Source: an uncultured Bacteroidota bacterium (GTDB lineage: Bacteria; Bacteroidota; Bacteroidia; Chitinophagales; LD1). Taken from it: a DNA stretch of 40,504 nucleotides. The DNA lies in assembly GCA_903919075.1 (NCBI GenBank), contig CAIXGR010000081.1, forward strand, positions 1-40,504, given 5' to 3'. The notes beneath the pieces are model-generated. The model saw only the letters and a program-made list of their open reading frames with translations, did not search any database and was not told where the DNA came from. Made by a program: the position numbers and the translations under genes. Position 1 is the stretch's first letter, and each line of letters starts with the position of its first letter. Positions 23,563 through 32,907 of this stretch are shown here, piece by piece.

Positions 23563-26382
23563 CTATTTTCTTATCAAATGTATAAAACCGCCGCCCTTCT
23601 TTTCGCCGCTTAACGGTTTTCTTATTAGGCCGTTTATATGTTGCTCGTAATAATAACCAGCGTATAAATAAACACCATCACTTACCGGTTTACCACTCTT
23701 ATCAGTGCCGTTCCAATTAATATCAGGGTCAGTGGTTTCAAAAATAAGCTCGCCCCACCGGTTATAAATTTTCATTTCAATTTTTGGTACAAACCTGTAA
23801 GGCTCGTATGGATGGAATAAATCATTAAACCCATCGCCATTTGGTGTAAAGGCATTTGGTAAAACGTAATAAGGGCAATTGTCAATACATACAACATTGC
23901 TAAAACCACTTTCAGCACCCGATTTGCTGATTGCTGTCACGGCGTAGCAACCCGCAAGTTTATCATTTAAAATGTGGTTGTATGTTGTGTCTTCAATCGC
24001 AGTAGTGCTATCAAGTAAAACAAAACCTGTTGAGTCGCTATTTTTGTAATAAATGTGATAATGCCTAATAATAACCTTGCACGTAGAATCAGTGCTGTTA
24101 CTCCATATTAAGTGGTTGATGAATTGTGGGGTGTTCCATGCCTGCCCATTATATAAATCGCAATCGTTAGTTATGTTTAATGAAGGCGGGCAAGGTGTTA
24201 CAGTATCAACCGGTATAGCGCAAACACGTTCTGAGCGGTTAAGCAGCGGTTGCGGGAAAAACCCCGATGTATAATGCCCATAACTTTTTACATAGTAGCA
24301 GTATGTGGTATCATTAAATAATGCTGTGTCAATGTAAGCAGGTTTATAAGCAATTGCAATTGAGTCGTAAATATTAGTGATATGATTCTGCCGATAAATG
24401 GTAAAGCTATCGTTCGACCATGGCACATTATAATTCCAATTCAAATAAAGTGTTGAATCACTTGGCCCAATCTTAAGAAAAACCGATGAGGCGGAAGCTG
24501 ACGCACCAATAGTATCAATATGTCCATTGCTATTATTAGCGTAAAAATAAACCTTATAGCTCCACGGTAAGTCCTGAGTATTTATTAAGCTATCAAGGTA
24601 CGAAGTAGTATCCGGAATAGCTGAATATGATGGGTAGGTATAGCTTTGAAGCAGCGTCGGAGCAGAAAAATTAAATCCATCGCTCCTGTATAAATCAAAA
24701 CGGTAAATCGGTGGATCGGTAAGTGTATCTAAATCTGTTGCACCGGCTAAAGGTTTTTGCCAGCGCACATAAATCTGGCCATTTACTGCATCGGTTTGCG
24801 TTATATCAACATTTAAAATTACCGGTACATTAATAGGTGCATTGATACATACTTCGTTTGAAGGAACACTTTCCTGATTATCGTATTGAAGTGAAGGTAT
24901 TCCATCTGGCGGCAGTTTATAAAACTCGGCTAATATCCGGTAGCTGTATGTTTGGCCCGGTACAACTGTATTGTCAACGTACGAATAAGTTAAAATATTA
25001 TTGGTTGAAATTTTTACGTAACCGGTGCCGGCTAGCCCAGTTTCGCAATAACCCGGCACAAACGGGTCACAGCCTATTTTTCGCCATACCGAAAACCCGC
25101 GAAAATTTGAATTGGATGCACATTTATATGGGTTTTGCCAATTAAGCGTAACGCTTGAATGATTCGCGATAGCCGTTAACCCCTCAACCGGTGGTGGTAT
25201 AACATGTATTTGCCAGCTTTGCATATCCTGCATAGGGTAAGGTGCAGGTACACCATCTGGGCCTGTAAACTGATAATTATCAGCCGCTGTAAAATAGGTA
25301 TAATAAGGCTGTTTTTGTATGTGATCACAAGTTGTGTTCCAGGTAAAAGTACCGGTTATTGATGCGCGACCTGTTACGTTGGGAAAAGTAGCCGGTGAGT
25401 TTGTAACAAGGAAAGGCTGCCCGGTAGCACTAATGGTAATAATAGAATCGTTAGGGTCGGTTGCTCCAATATGTTGTATCAGTGTATCTCCTGCGCGAAT
25501 ACAGGTGTCAGGCGGAATAATCAATTTGGGCGGCTTTAGATTAGGCACGTTCAATACAATTATCTGCATGTCGCGCAGCATAGTGCCTATACATAAACCA
25601 TGCCGGTATATATGAATTAGAATACCCACATTATAGTAGCCATTTTCGCATGGGTCTTTCCAAACAAAATCGCCGGTGTGCCTGTCAATAGTACAAGTAT
25701 TAATGTTCACACAAGTGCCCAGATTATTACAAAACGCATCAGGAAAAGAATAGAACGGGACCACACTATTCTGATTTTGCTTGCAGGCTATTAACTGATA
25801 GTCCAGGCTATCGGCATCGGCATCTATAGCTTCTGGGTTTGTATAAAATGGCTGACAAGTATTAGCGTATTGAACGGCAGGGTTTTCTAAAATTGGCGAA
25901 GAAAAGTAACCGATTGCATTGATATCATTAGGATAGAATAAAGTATCCTCAACATAAAAAGGAACATCTACCGAACTGGCCATATTCAATATATTGGCCA
26001 ATCTGTTTTCATCAAAAAATTGAAGAACAAAAAAATTGTTTGGTGGAGGGGGCAACCCGGCGTAGTTATGTGTGCCTTGATATTCATTTTTTCTAACATC
26101 TGTTTCAACCAGTTCTCCCTGATGGAAACCCCCAATTATAGGTCCGTTAACCCGCGGTATGGTATCGCTTGTGCCATCGCCCCAATTAACTGCAACCGCA
26201 TTTCTATCAGCCTGTATACTGGTGCCGCTAATTTTAGTATATGTAATTACTGTTACCTCGTATGACAAAGGCCCTATAACTCTATATAAAACCTCACCGG
26301 CACGGTAGTGGGTAGCCCATAAACCAGCCGAGTAAAAAGTGAGAAGAATAAGAAAGAAATGCTTACCGGTAACTTTCATCAA
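23563..26382 (-). CDS. Large exported fibronectin-III-like protein with gliding-motility (T9SS type B) C-terminal domain
   Basis: A 939-residue secreted or surface protein of unknown specific role. The signal peptide is about residues 1-23 (ending GLWA), followed by THYRAGEVLYRV, a conserved entry motif of gliding-motility-associated proteins. The middle has repeated Ig/fibronectin-III-like segments (about 400-830), with phrases such as VTLNWQNPYKC and LYLNWNYNVP. The C-terminal 100 residues contain NAFTPNGDGFNDLF, then YNRWGELIFET and W(N)GTDKSGKPVSDGVY, which define the type B T9SS sorting domain. Adhesion or matrix roles are plausible but inferred. It is upstream of ribE on the minus strand and is preceded by the sdhCAB operon with a terminator between. 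Confidence 0.88.
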   Translation of the reverse strand: MMKVTGKHFFLILLTFYSAGLWATHYRAGEVLYRVIGPLSYEVTVITYTKISGTSIQADRNAVAVNWGDGTSDTIPRVNGPIIGGFHQGELVETDVRKNEYQGTHNYAGLPPPPNNFFVLQFFDENRLANILNMASSVDVPFYVEDTLFYPNDINAIGYFSSPILENPAVQYANTCQPFYTNPEAIDADADSLDYQLIACKQNQNSVVPFYSFPDAFCNNLGTCVNINTCTIDRHTGDFVWKDPCENGYYNVGILIHIYRHGLCIGTMLRDMQIIVLNVPNLKPPKLIIPPDTCIRAGDTLIQHIGATDPNDSIITISATGQPFLVTNSPATFPNVTGRASITGTFTWNTTCDHIQKQPYYTYFTAADNYQFTGPDGVPAPYPMQDMQSWQIHVIPPPVEGLTAIANHSSVTLNWQNPYKCASNSNFRGFSVWRKIGCDPFVPGYCETGLAGTGYVKISTNNILTYSYVDNTVVPGQTYSYRILAEFYKLPPDGIPSLQYDNQESVPSNEVCINAPINVPVILNVDITQTDAVNGQIYVRWQKPLAGATDLDTLTDPPIYRFDLYRSDGFNFSAPTLLQSYTYPSYSAIPDTTSYLDSLINTQDLPWSYKVYFYANNSNGHIDTIGASASASSVFLKIGPSDSTLYLNWNYNVPWSNDSFTIYRQNHITNIYDSIAIAYKPAYIDTALFNDTTYCYYVKSYGHYTSGFFPQPLLNRSERVCAIPVDTVTPCPPSLNITNDCDLYNGQAWNTPQFINHLIWSNSTDSTCKVIIRHYHIYYKNSDSTGFVLLDSTTAIEDTTYNHILNDKLAGCYAVTAISKSGAESGFSNVVCIDNCPYYVLPNAFTPNGDGFNDLFHPYEPYRFVPKIEMKIYNRWGELIFETTDPDINWNGTDKSGKPVSDGVYLYAGYYYEQHINGLIRKPLSGEKKGGGFIHLIRK

Positions 26383-26509
26383 AAAGCAAAATACGTCATT
26401 ATTGGAATAACTTGTTCAAATAACCATGTTTTTGGCTGATTTTTATAAAATTAGTTGCGGTATCTTTTATTGCATTTATCTAATTCTTTTTTGTTAATTG
26501 ATTAAATTA

Positions 26510-26538
26510 AAAAGCCCCAACATACAGTCAGGGCTTTT
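26510..26538 (-). terminator. Terminator of the sdhCAB operon
   Basis: AAAAGCCC (26510-26517) pairs with GGGCTTTT (26531-26538). Read on the minus strand the stem ends in a T-rich tract, 23 bp beyond the sdhB stop. The 178-bp gap up to the next minus-strand gene (23563-26382) is otherwise AT-rich and should contain that gene's promoter. Confidence 0.7.
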
Positions 26539-26560
26539 GCAATATTTTATTTTTTCATCT

Positions 26561-27307
26561 TCATTCATCAATTATCGTAGCGGCTAAATATTCCCTATTC
26601 ATACGGGCAATGTTGGTAAGCTTAATTTCCTTAGGGCATTCAGCCTCGCAAGCGCCTATGTTGGTGCAATTACCAAAACCTTCGGCATCCATCTGCTCAA
26701 CCATTTTAATAGCCCTGTTTTTGCGCTCAGGGCCGCCTTGTGGCAGCATTGCTAATTGCGAAATTTTGGCCGAAACAAATAACATAGCGGCCGAGTTAGG
26801 ACAAGCGGCAACGCAAGCACCACAACCTATGCAAGCAGCTGCATCCATAGCTTTCTCAGCAGCCTCTTTTTCAACTGGCAGCGAATTAGCATCCTGAGCC
26901 TGCCCTGTATTTACCGATACAAAGCCACCGGCTGCAATAATCCGATCGAACGCCGAACGATCAACAGCTAAATCTTTTATTATTGGAAATGCTTTTGCTT
27001 TAAAGGGCTCTACATAAATAGTATCGCCATCTTTAAATGTGCGCATGTATAATTGGCAGGTAGTCGCAGCATGGTGCGGCCCATGTGCACGCCCATCAAT
27101 ATACATCGAACACATACCGCATATCCCCTCGCGGCAATCATGGTCGAAAGCAATCGGGTCTTCGCCTTTGCGTATCAACTCATCGTTAAGCACGTCCACC
27201 ATTTCCAAAAAACTCATATCGACATTAATATTGTCAATGGTATAATCTACCAGTCTGCCGTCTGCTTTGGCGTTTTTTTGGCGCCATACTTTTAGGTTAA
27301 ATTTCAT
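26561..27307 (-). CDS. sdhB: Succinate dehydrogenase/fumarate reductase iron-sulfur subunit
   Basis: Electron-transfer subunit of complex II. Cys58, Cys63, Cys66 and Cys84 (CREGICGMC...ATTC) bind the 2Fe-2S cluster. [12 protein letters not shown] (Cys159, 162, 165, 169) with Cys214, Cys220 and Cys224 supply the 4Fe-4S and 3Fe-4S clusters. The third motif is [14 protein letters not shown]. At 248 residues it is full length. It is last in sdhC-sdhA-sdhB, six bases after sdhA. Succinate oxidation or fumarate reduction cannot be separated by sequence alone; the single-cytochrome form occurs in both. Confidence 0.93.
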   Translation of the reverse strand: MKFNLKVWRQKNAKADGRLVDYTIDNINVDMSFLEMVDVLNDELIRKGEDPIAFDHDCREGICGMCSMYIDGRAHGPHHAATTCQLYMRTFKDGDTIYVEPFKAKAFPIIKDLAVDRSAFDRIIAAGGFVSVNTGQAQDANSLPVEKEAAEKAMDAAACIGCGACVAACPNSAAMLFVSAKISQLAMLPQGGPERKNRAIKMVEQMDAEGFGNCTNIGACEAECPKEIKLTNIARMNREYLAATIIDE

Positions 27308-27313
27308 ATATTT

Positions 27314-29251
27314 TTATTTATAACTTCTTACCTGTAATTCTACGTTTTCAAATTTCAATTCTTCTTTGTGCAATACTGGGTCAGTATCAACACCTTTAAA
27401 TTCCCATGCCGCCGCGTACGCAAAGTTCGCATCATCGCGTTTGGCTTCACCCTGGTCCTGATATTCCACACGGAAATGGCCTCCACAGCTTTCGTTTCTA
27501 TGTAGCGCATCAACAACCATTAATTCACCTAACTCAATAAAATCGGCTACACGGCCTGCCTTATCAAATTCCGAATTAAAATCATTTAGCAAACCTGGTA
27601 TTTTTACATCGCTCCAAAACTCTTTACGTAATTCGCGTATTAAGTCACGCGCTTTTGTAAGCCCTTCGGCAGTGCGGGCCATGCCGCAGTATTCCCACAT
27701 AATTTTACCAAGTTGTTTATGAAAATCATCCACCGTTCTTTTACCTTGAATCGACATTAATTTTTCCGACCTTTCTTTTACCGCATTTTCTGCCTCCACA
27801 AATGCAGGATGATCGGTAGGAATAGGTTTAGTGAAAATTTCGGGCGATAAATAATTGCTAATAGTTGAAGGAATTACAAAGTAACCATCCGCCAAACCCT
27901 GCATTAATGCCGAAGCACCAAGCCGGTTGGCGCCGTGGTCGCTAAAGTTTGCTTCGCCCAAACAGTATAAACCCTGAACGGTGGTCATTAATTCGTAATC
28001 AACCCATGTGCCACCCATAGTGTAGTGAACAGCCGGATAAATTTTCATCGGTGTTTTCAATGGGTCCTCGTTCGTAATATTTTGATACATCGGGAATAGC
28101 TCGCCATAGCGCGCTTTCACTGTGTCAACCCCCAAACGTTTAATTGCTGCAGCAAAATCAAGAAATACTCCAAAGCCTGATGGCACTATGCCACGGCCCT
28201 CATCGCAAACTTCCTTGGCAGCACGCGAAGCAATATCGCGCGGGCACAGGTTACCGAACGATGGATATTTTCTTTCTAAGTAGTAATCGCGGTCATCTTC
28301 TTTAATGTCTTCCGCCTTCTTAGTTCCTTTACGAATTGCTTCTGAATCTTCTTTCGTTTTTGGTACCCAAACCCGCCCATCATTTCTTAATGATTCACTC
28401 ATCAAAGTCAACTTCGATTGGTAGTCACCGGTTACCGGTATACATGTAGGGTGAATTTGAGTATAGCAAGGGTTAGCAAAATACGCACCCTTTTTATACG
28501 CCTTCCAAGATGCTGTTACGTTGCTGCCCATGGCATTGGTTGATAGGTAAAATACATTTCCGTAACCACCGGTGCAAAGTAAAACAGCGTGGCCGAAATG
28601 CCTTTCCAATTTCCCGGTTATTAAATCACGTGCAATAATGCCGCGCGCTTTTCCATCTATAGTTACCAGTTCCACCATTTCATGGCGCGAATACATGGTT
28701 ACATTGCCCAACCCAATTTGTCTTTCTAATGCCTGGTATGCTCCTAACAAAAGTTGTTGGCCTGTTTGCCCCCGGGCATAAAAAGTACGCGATACCTGCG
28801 CACCACCAAACGAACGGTTATCTAACAACCCTCCATATTCACGTGCAAACGGAACACCTTGTGCTACACACTGGTCAATAATATTACGGCTTACATCTGC
28901 AAGCCGGTAAACATTAGCTTCGCGCGCGCGAAAGTCGCCACCCTTAATAGTATCGTAAAATAAACGGAAAACTGAATCTCCGTCATTCTTATAATTTTTC
29001 GCAGCATTAATGCCCCCTTGCGCAGCAATAGAGTGTGCACGGCGTGGCGAATCCTGAAAGCAATATGCTTTAACCTTGTAGCCCAACTCGGCTAGTGTAG
29101 CTGCCGCCGATGCACCTGCCAAACCGGTGCCTACAACTATAATTTCTATTTTTCTTTTATTGGCAGGGTTCACCAATTTGGCATGTTCTTTATAATTGGC
29201 CCATTTTTCGGTCAAAGGGCCATCTGGTATTTTCGAATTAAGTTCAGACAT
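27314..29251 (-). CDS. sdhA: Succinate dehydrogenase/fumarate reductase flavoprotein subunit
   Basis: Catalytic subunit of complex II carrying covalent FAD. FAD Rossmann motif [10 protein letters not shown] is at residues 41-50. His73 in [12 protein letters not shown] is at the flavinylation position. Active-site segments are QIHPTCIP and LRNDGRVW, with FAD-binding [14 protein letters not shown] followed by [11 protein letters not shown]. At 645 residues it is of the longer type shared by Bacteroidota and other bacteria with a single five-helix cytochrome subunit. It is separated from sdhC by 113 bp that hold an interspersed hairpin repeat. Confidence 0.95.
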   Translation of the reverse strand: MSELNSKIPDGPLTEKWANYKEHAKLVNPANKRKIEIIVVGTGLAGASAAATLAELGYKVKAYCFQDSPRRAHSIAAQGGINAAKNYKNDGDSVFRLFYDTIKGGDFRAREANVYRLADVSRNIIDQCVAQGVPFAREYGGLLDNRSFGGAQVSRTFYARGQTGQQLLLGAYQALERQIGLGNVTMYSRHEMVELVTIDGKARGIIARDLITGKLERHFGHAVLLCTGGYGNVFYLSTNAMGSNVTASWKAYKKGAYFANPCYTQIHPTCIPVTGDYQSKLTLMSESLRNDGRVWVPKTKEDSEAIRKGTKKAEDIKEDDRDYYLERKYPSFGNLCPRDIASRAAKEVCDEGRGIVPSGFGVFLDFAAAIKRLGVDTVKARYGELFPMYQNITNEDPLKTPMKIYPAVHYTMGGTWVDYELMTTVQGLYCLGEANFSDHGANRLGASALMQGLADGYFVIPSTISNYLSPEIFTKPIPTDHPAFVEAENAVKERSEKLMSIQGKRTVDDFHKQLGKIMWEYCGMARTAEGLTKARDLIRELRKEFWSDVKIPGLLNDFNSEFDKAGRVADFIELGELMVVDALHRNESCGGHFRVEYQDQGEAKRDDANFAYAAAWEFKGVDTDPVLHKEELKFENVELQVRSYK

Positions 29252-29330
29252 ATATTAGTAAATAGTAAATTAGTGAATGGTAAATAGTTTTTAATATTTT
29301 AAGTATCTATTTTACAATCTATTTTTTTAG

Positions 29331-29362
29331 TCCTCTCCTTCGGAGAGGATTTAGGTGAGGTG
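29331..29362 (+). repeat. Interspersed hairpin repeat (family B) inside sdhCAB
   Basis: TCCTCTCC (29331-29338) and GGAGAGGA (29342-29349) form a perfect 8-bp stem with a TTC loop, followed by TTTAGGTGAGGTG. This is a common intergenic element type of Bacteroidota genomes. Here it lies in the 113-bp spacer between sdhC and sdhA and would be transcribed in the sdh mRNA, where the hairpin could affect mRNA stability or partial termination. Confidence 0.65.
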
Positions 29363-29364
29363 TT

Positions 29365-30048
29365 TTATCTCACCAACCCAAAATGCATGCTTATTGGCAT
29401 CATGGCAAAAACAAATGGCACTATTATCGAAAATGCAATACCTATTACGGCAATGGTTTCGTTATATTTTACATGGTTTAATCCTAACGATTGAAACGCA
29501 CTTTTAAACCCATGCAATAAGTGCCAGAAAAGCGAAAAACAGCCAGCCACATAAATAGCTACAACAAGTCCGCTCCGAAAAACCTCCTGCATTACAGCAA
29601 ATAGATTTTCCTGATTTTCAGTATCCAGGCCATATTTTTCAATACCGGTAATCCTTGTTTTTACCCAAAAGTGCGCAAGGTGCAAAATCAAAAAAAGTAA
29701 AATCAAAGTTCCTAACAATGCCATACTGCGCGAATACCAACTGCTGTTATCACCGGCACGGTTATAAGCATACTTTACCGGGCGGGCAGCGCGGTTTTGC
29801 GCATATAACATTAAGCCATCTACTACGTGAAGAATTAAACCGAAGAACAAACCCCATTCCATGGTGCGGATAATGAGGTTAGATCCCATAAAATGAGCCC
29901 ATTTGTTAAAGGTAACACCACCGTCCTGAAACCATATCATAGCGTTGATAGAAGCATGAACTAAAAGGAAGGTTATTAGAAAAAGCCCCGTAAGGCCCAT
30001 TAAGAGTTTTTTTCCGATTGAACTTTTAAATAATGCCGTGTAAGCCAT
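29365..30048 (-). CDS. sdhC: Succinate dehydrogenase cytochrome b subunit
   Basis: Membrane anchor of complex II, 227 residues with about five membrane helices (near 15-37, 60-82, 107-129, 158-178 and 199-221). Histidines inside or next to helices (His31, His74, His123, His126, His176, His179) fit the two-haem type B cytochrome b558 known from Bacillus and Wolinella complex II. No separate SdhD is present, consistent with that type. It is first in the sdhCAB operon. Quinone (probably menaquinone) is reduced at the membrane; this last point is family knowledge, not seen directly. Confidence 0.92.
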   Translation of the reverse strand: MAYTALFKSSIGKKLLMGLTGLFLITFLLVHASINAMIWFQDGGVTFNKWAHFMGSNLIIRTMEWGLFFGLILHVVDGLMLYAQNRAARPVKYAYNRAGDNSSWYSRSMALLGTLILLFLILHLAHFWVKTRITGIEKYGLDTENQENLFAVMQEVFRSGLVVAIYVAGCFSLFWHLLHGFKSAFQSLGLNHVKYNETIAVIGIAFSIIVPFVFAMMPISMHFGLVR

Positions 30049-30267
30049 ATTAATTGATATTAAGAATTAGGTTGTAATATATGAAACAACTTATACAAGT
30101 TCAGGTTTTCATAACTGCATCAAAATTAGAGCGGGAAGTGTAAAAGTGAAGTTTTTAGCTCATTATTTTTGAACAATTATTTAATGTATGAAAACGTATT
30201 TTCGGCACTTCAAATAATATTAAAACCATTCTTTTATTTTTACGCTACACTTATTGCTACTTTAACT

Positions 30268-31038
30268 ATGAATTATACCCTTATTACCGGCGCTTCTAAA
30301 GGAATTGGTAAAGCCGTAGCTTTCGAAGCGGCTGACCGGAAAATGAATTTATTGCTGGTTGCCCGCTCAAAAGATTTATTGGAGCAATTAGCCTCAGAAC
30401 TTTCAACCAAGAATGTATCAGTTAAAACTTTTGTTGCCGACTTATTGGAAGATGACGCCCCAAAAAAAATATTTCAGTTTGCCAAAGAAAACTCACTGAA
30501 TGTAAACATGCTTATAAATAATGCCGGCGCTGCGCTTTACGGCAATTTCGAGGATGCAGATTTTCAGAAGAATTTAAATGTTATGAAGCTGAATGTTGAT
30601 GCCTGTGTAAAAATGGCCTACGAGTTTTTAAAACAGACTGATGCCAGCCAAAGGCGCTACATACTAAATACAGTTAGCCTGGGCGCTTACCAACCCCTGC
30701 CTACTATGGCTATATACGCATCCAGCAAGGCATTTATGCTTTTCTTTTCAAGGGCGCTTCGGCAGGAATTGAAACCCAAAAATGTTTATGTAACTGCTTT
30801 ATGCCCTGGTGGTGTTGAAACCGAATTTTTTGTTCCCGCAGGCTTAGGTAAGGTGGTTGAAAAGAATGCCCGCTATATGATGGGTGCCGATAGAGTGGCT
30901 AAAGAAGGTTTAGATGCCCTTATGAAAAATAAAAGTGTCGTAATCCCGGGCTTTATCAATAAAATGACTGCCCTGGTGTCAAAACTCTTCCCGCACGATA
31001 TAGTAGTTCCCGTAGCGGGTAATGTTTATAAAACCTAG
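30268..31038 (+). CDS. Short-chain dehydrogenase/reductase (SDR)
   Basis: NAD(P)-dependent oxidoreductase of the classical SDR family, 256 residues from the ATG at 30268-30270. The frame is open from a TTG at 30169, but the added 33 residues precede the Rossmann strand with no homologous role, so the shorter form is preferred. The cofactor motif TGASKGIG is at residues 7-14, NNAGAALYG near 80, the catalytic Ser in NTVSLGAY and YASSKAF as YxxxK. The C-terminal LFPHDIV end is hydrophobic. Substrate is unknown. The lipid kinase gene follows after 36 bp and may be cotranscribed. Confidence 0.85.
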   Translation: MNYTLITGASKGIGKAVAFEAADRKMNLLLVARSKDLLEQLASELSTKNVSVKTFVADLLEDDAPKKIFQFAKENSLNVNMLINNAGAALYGNFEDADFQKNLNVMKLNVDACVKMAYEFLKQTDASQRRYILNTVSLGAYQPLPTMAIYASSKAFMLFFSRALRQELKPKNVYVTALCPGGVETEFFVPAGLGKVVEKNARYMMGADRVAKEGLDALMKNKSVVIPGFINKMTALVSKLFPHDIVVPVAGNVYKT

Positions 31039-31074
31039 TACGCTTTTTACCTATTTCATAATTATTTGCCTACC

Positions 31075-32013
31075 ATGAAAAAGAAAATTGCTTTTATAGT
31101 GCATGGTAAAATCAAAAAGCATCAGCAAATCATTTCGCAGATAAAGGAAGTATTTTCTGCCAGGTACGATTTAAGCTTCCACATAAGCCAATATTCCCGC
31201 CATGCTATCCAACTTTCTTCCTCAGCCATACAAGATGGCGCCTCCTTTATTATTGCAGTAGGTGGCGATGGAACCCTTAACGAAGTAGCAAATGGAGTAA
31301 TGAATGCCAAAAACAATGGATTTATTGATGATTTGCAGTTGAATAACGTAAAAATTGGCGTTCTGCCACGTGGAACAGGAAACGATTTCTGTAAAACAAT
31401 AAGGGTTAGTTACGATTTGCAGGCACTTAAAAAGCTTATTGAAAACGATAGTTATAAGCCTGTTGACCTAGGCTTGGCAACATTTCAAGGCACTAACGGT
31501 AACACCGCAAAACACTATTTCATAAACATTACCGATATAGGCCTTGGCGGTATTATAGCACGCAAGCTTTCGGGCTCTTCAAAACTGCTGGGGGCTGTTA
31601 TTACTTATCAGGCTATAATTATCAGTTCCTTGATTAGTTATCGGCATAAAAAGATAAAAGTAAAGGCCGATAGCTTTGATTATGAGGGCAAAGTAATGAG
31701 TTTTATTGCCGCGAATGGTAAATATTTTGGGGCAGGTTTGGGTATAGCACCAAATGCGCTGCCTGATGACGGCCTGTTTTCGGCAGTTATAATTGGCAAA
31801 ATATCTATTTGGGACTACCTGATGAATCTGGGCCGAATACGGAAATGCTTGAAAGTAGAACACCCTGAAGTGAAGTATTTCGATGCCCGTGAAATCCATA
31901 TCGAATCGCTAACCGAGCCACTTCCTATAGATATGGATGGTGAGTTTGTGGGTTATTCTCCATTGAAAATCAATATAGTACCAAAGGTTTTAACGTTTAT
32001 AGCACCTCTATAA
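31075..32013 (+). CDS. Diacylglycerol-kinase-family lipid kinase (YegS/BmrU-like)
   Basis: ATP-dependent lipid kinase, 312 residues from ATG at 31075 (a TTG three codons earlier is unlikely). The N-terminal catalytic DAGK domain shows VGGDGTLNEVANG (GGDGT at 63-67) and PRGTGNDFCKT (98-108). The C-terminal beta-domain includes GLGGIIA, GKYFGAGLGIAPNA, DDGLF and DMDGEFVG, as in YegS-type enzymes. Diacylglycerol, ceramide or another long-chain lipid could be the acceptor. It is paired with the SDR gene upstream, suggesting a shared lipid-related function, which is inference. Confidence 0.88.
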   Translation: MKKKIAFIVHGKIKKHQQIISQIKEVFSARYDLSFHISQYSRHAIQLSSSAIQDGASFIIAVGGDGTLNEVANGVMNAKNNGFIDDLQLNNVKIGVLPRGTGNDFCKTIRVSYDLQALKKLIENDSYKPVDLGLATFQGTNGNTAKHYFINITDIGLGGIIARKLSGSSKLLGAVITYQAIIISSLISYRHKKIKVKADSFDYEGKVMSFIAANGKYFGAGLGIAPNALPDDGLFSAVIIGKISIWDYLMNLGRIRKCLKVEHPEVKYFDAREIHIESLTEPLPIDMDGEFVGYSPLKINIVPKVLTFIAPL

Positions 32014-32052
32014 AAGCAAAAATCCCTGCCTTTCGACCGGGATTTCGCTTTG
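32012..32052. terminator. Bidirectional terminator between lipid kinase and array gene 1
   Basis: AAATCCC and GGGATTT flank a 12-base loop, and outer AAAGC/GCTTT-like segments extend the stem. It lies between the convergent lipid kinase gene and the first small secreted protein gene, and has A/T tracts on both sides. Confidence 0.7.
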
Positions 32053-32075
32053 ACCCTAAAACCAAAACTTAACTA

Positions 32076-32375
32076 TTACTTTTTAATATACTGTTTCTTT
32101 CCGTTTTTGTCAAGATAATAATTGCCACCTTTTGGGCCAGTATATACAGTTTCGCCTTTTGGGCCTTTTAAAGCTGCATTAACTTTATCGGTTGATTTAG
32201 TTTCTGTTGTTTTTGTTTCAGTTTTTGTAGTAGTTGGTGTACTAGTTGTTTTTGTTGTTTCAGTCTTAGTAGCTGATTTGTTTTGGCCAGTAGTTGCTTT
32301 CGCACCTTGTGCACTTACGCTTAACGAAAAAGCAACGGCTAAAAGCATCATTGCTAAATTTTTGATTGTTTTCAT
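32076..32375 (-). CDS. Small secreted Lys/Thr-rich protein with PBCV-type basic adaptor-like tail (array member 1)
   Basis: A 99-residue protein. Residues 1-22 form a signal peptide ending VSA before QG. A Lys/Thr/Glu-rich low-complexity region (about 25-65) follows, then a structured tail with VYTGPKGGNYYLDKNGKKQY, which strongly resembles the PBCV-specific basic adaptor domain (GPKGGxYYxxxNGKKxY). This small domain is known from chloroviruses and various bacterial exported proteins; its function is unclear. The signal peptide is closely related to that of array members 3 and 4, but the tail is unique. Own promoter-like box at 32415-32422 and terminator at 32012-32052. Confidence 0.75.
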   Translation of the reverse strand: MKTIKNLAMMLLAVAFSLSVSAQGAKATTGQNKSATKTETTKTTSTPTTTKTETKTTETKSTDKVNAALKGPKGETVYTGPKGGNYYLDKNGKKQYIKK

Positions 32376-32414
32376 GTTTTTGATTGTTTTATTGGTGATT
32401 TAAAAGGTTGATGC

Positions 32415-32422
32415 CAAATGTA
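32415..32422 (-). promoter_or_regulatory. TAnnTTTG promoter box of array gene 1
   Basis: TACATTTG on the minus strand, its G 40 bp before the ATG. The other four array genes have T(A/G)nnTTTG boxes at 42-49 bp, and the shared position supports a real -7 element. Confidence 0.5.
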
Positions 32423-32469
32423 GCGAGGCAATTTTTTTATAAAACTCATTTAACTTTCGTTAACCAAAA

Positions 32470-32500
32470 AAAATCCTGGCTTTCAAAGGGCCAGGATTTT
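32470..32500 (-). terminator. Terminator of array gene 2
   Basis: AAAATCCTGGC (32470-32480) and GCCAGGATTTT (32490-32500) are perfect 11-bp arms with a 9-base loop and flanking A/T tracts, 17 bp beyond the stop of array gene 2. Confidence 0.75.
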
Positions 32501-32516
32501 ACAAAATTTCGGGTTA

Positions 32517-32756
32517 TTACTGTTTTTTAGTAGATGAACCTGTAGTTGTAGTCTTAGTAGACTTAATGGTTGTTTTAGCAGATTTGCCTTTGCTTCCTTT
32601 GCTTCCTTTAGCTGCTGGCTTAGCTTCAGTCTTAGTTGCAGCAGTTTTTGTGGTAGCCGTTTTCGATTCTGTTTTGGTAGTTGTACCTTGTGCACTTGCG
32701 CTAATTGCGATGGTGGCTGCTACTAAAAGCAAAGCCATACTTTTGATCATTTTCAT
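32517..32756 (-). CDS. Small secreted Lys/Thr/Ala-rich protein (array member 2)
   Basis: A 79-residue protein with signal peptide 1-22 (MKMIKSMALLL... ending ASA before QG). The mature part is low complexity: Thr/Lys/Ala, then KGSKGSKGKSAK, ending in STKKQ. It lacks both the adaptor-like tail of member 1 and the AATGAKEAPKK end of members 3 to 5. The real gene is supported by the signal peptide, dedicated promoter box at 32798-32805 and terminator, and paralogy with neighbours. Another frame at 32483-32695 is a shadow. Function unknown. Confidence 0.7.
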   Translation of the reverse strand: MKMIKSMALLLVAATIAISASAQGTTTKTESKTATTKTAATKTEAKPAAKGSKGSKGKSAKTTIKSTKTTTTGSSTKKQ

Positions 32757-32794
32757 GTTTTTGTTTTTTTAGTTGTGAACGAATGATTGCTATT

Positions 32795-32816
32795 ATCCAA
32801 ACGTAATGCCAATCTT
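32795..32816 (-). promoter_or_regulatory. Conserved promoter-like box of array gene 2
   Basis: On the minus strand this segment contains AAGATTGGCA followed by TACGTTTG, an exact TAnnTTTG match at 32798-32805, its G 42 bp before the start codon. Array genes 3 and 4 carry nearly the same 22 bases at the same distance. Confidence 0.55.
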
Positions 32817-32856
32817 TATTTAAAGCCGGCATTTAACTTTCGTTAACCAGGGGCAT

Positions 32857-32890
32857 AAAAAAATCCCGGCAATAGGGCCGGGATTTTTTT
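32857..32890 (-). terminator. Terminator of array gene 3
   Basis: AAAAAAATCCCGGC (32857-32870) and GCCGGGATTTTTTT (32877-32890) are perfect 14-bp arms around six bases, immediately beyond array gene 3 on the minus strand. Confidence 0.8.
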
Positions 32891-32907
32891 TAAAACTTAA
32901 GAAACAA

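Noticed and set aside
30169-30267. N-terminal extension of the SDR gene from a TTG
   Set aside because: The Rossmann strand begins at the ATG at 30268; the extension adds hydrophobic residues without a plausible signal peptide.
32483-32695. 70-residue Leu/Lys/Gln-rich minus-strand frame
   Set aside because: Out-of-frame shadow of array gene 2 caused by its repetitive codons.
32795-32816. Sigma-54-like -24/-12 site before array gene 2
   Set aside because: TGGCA and TTGG have the right spacing but the GC at -12 is GG or GA in the copies; TAnnTTTG explains the same bases better.
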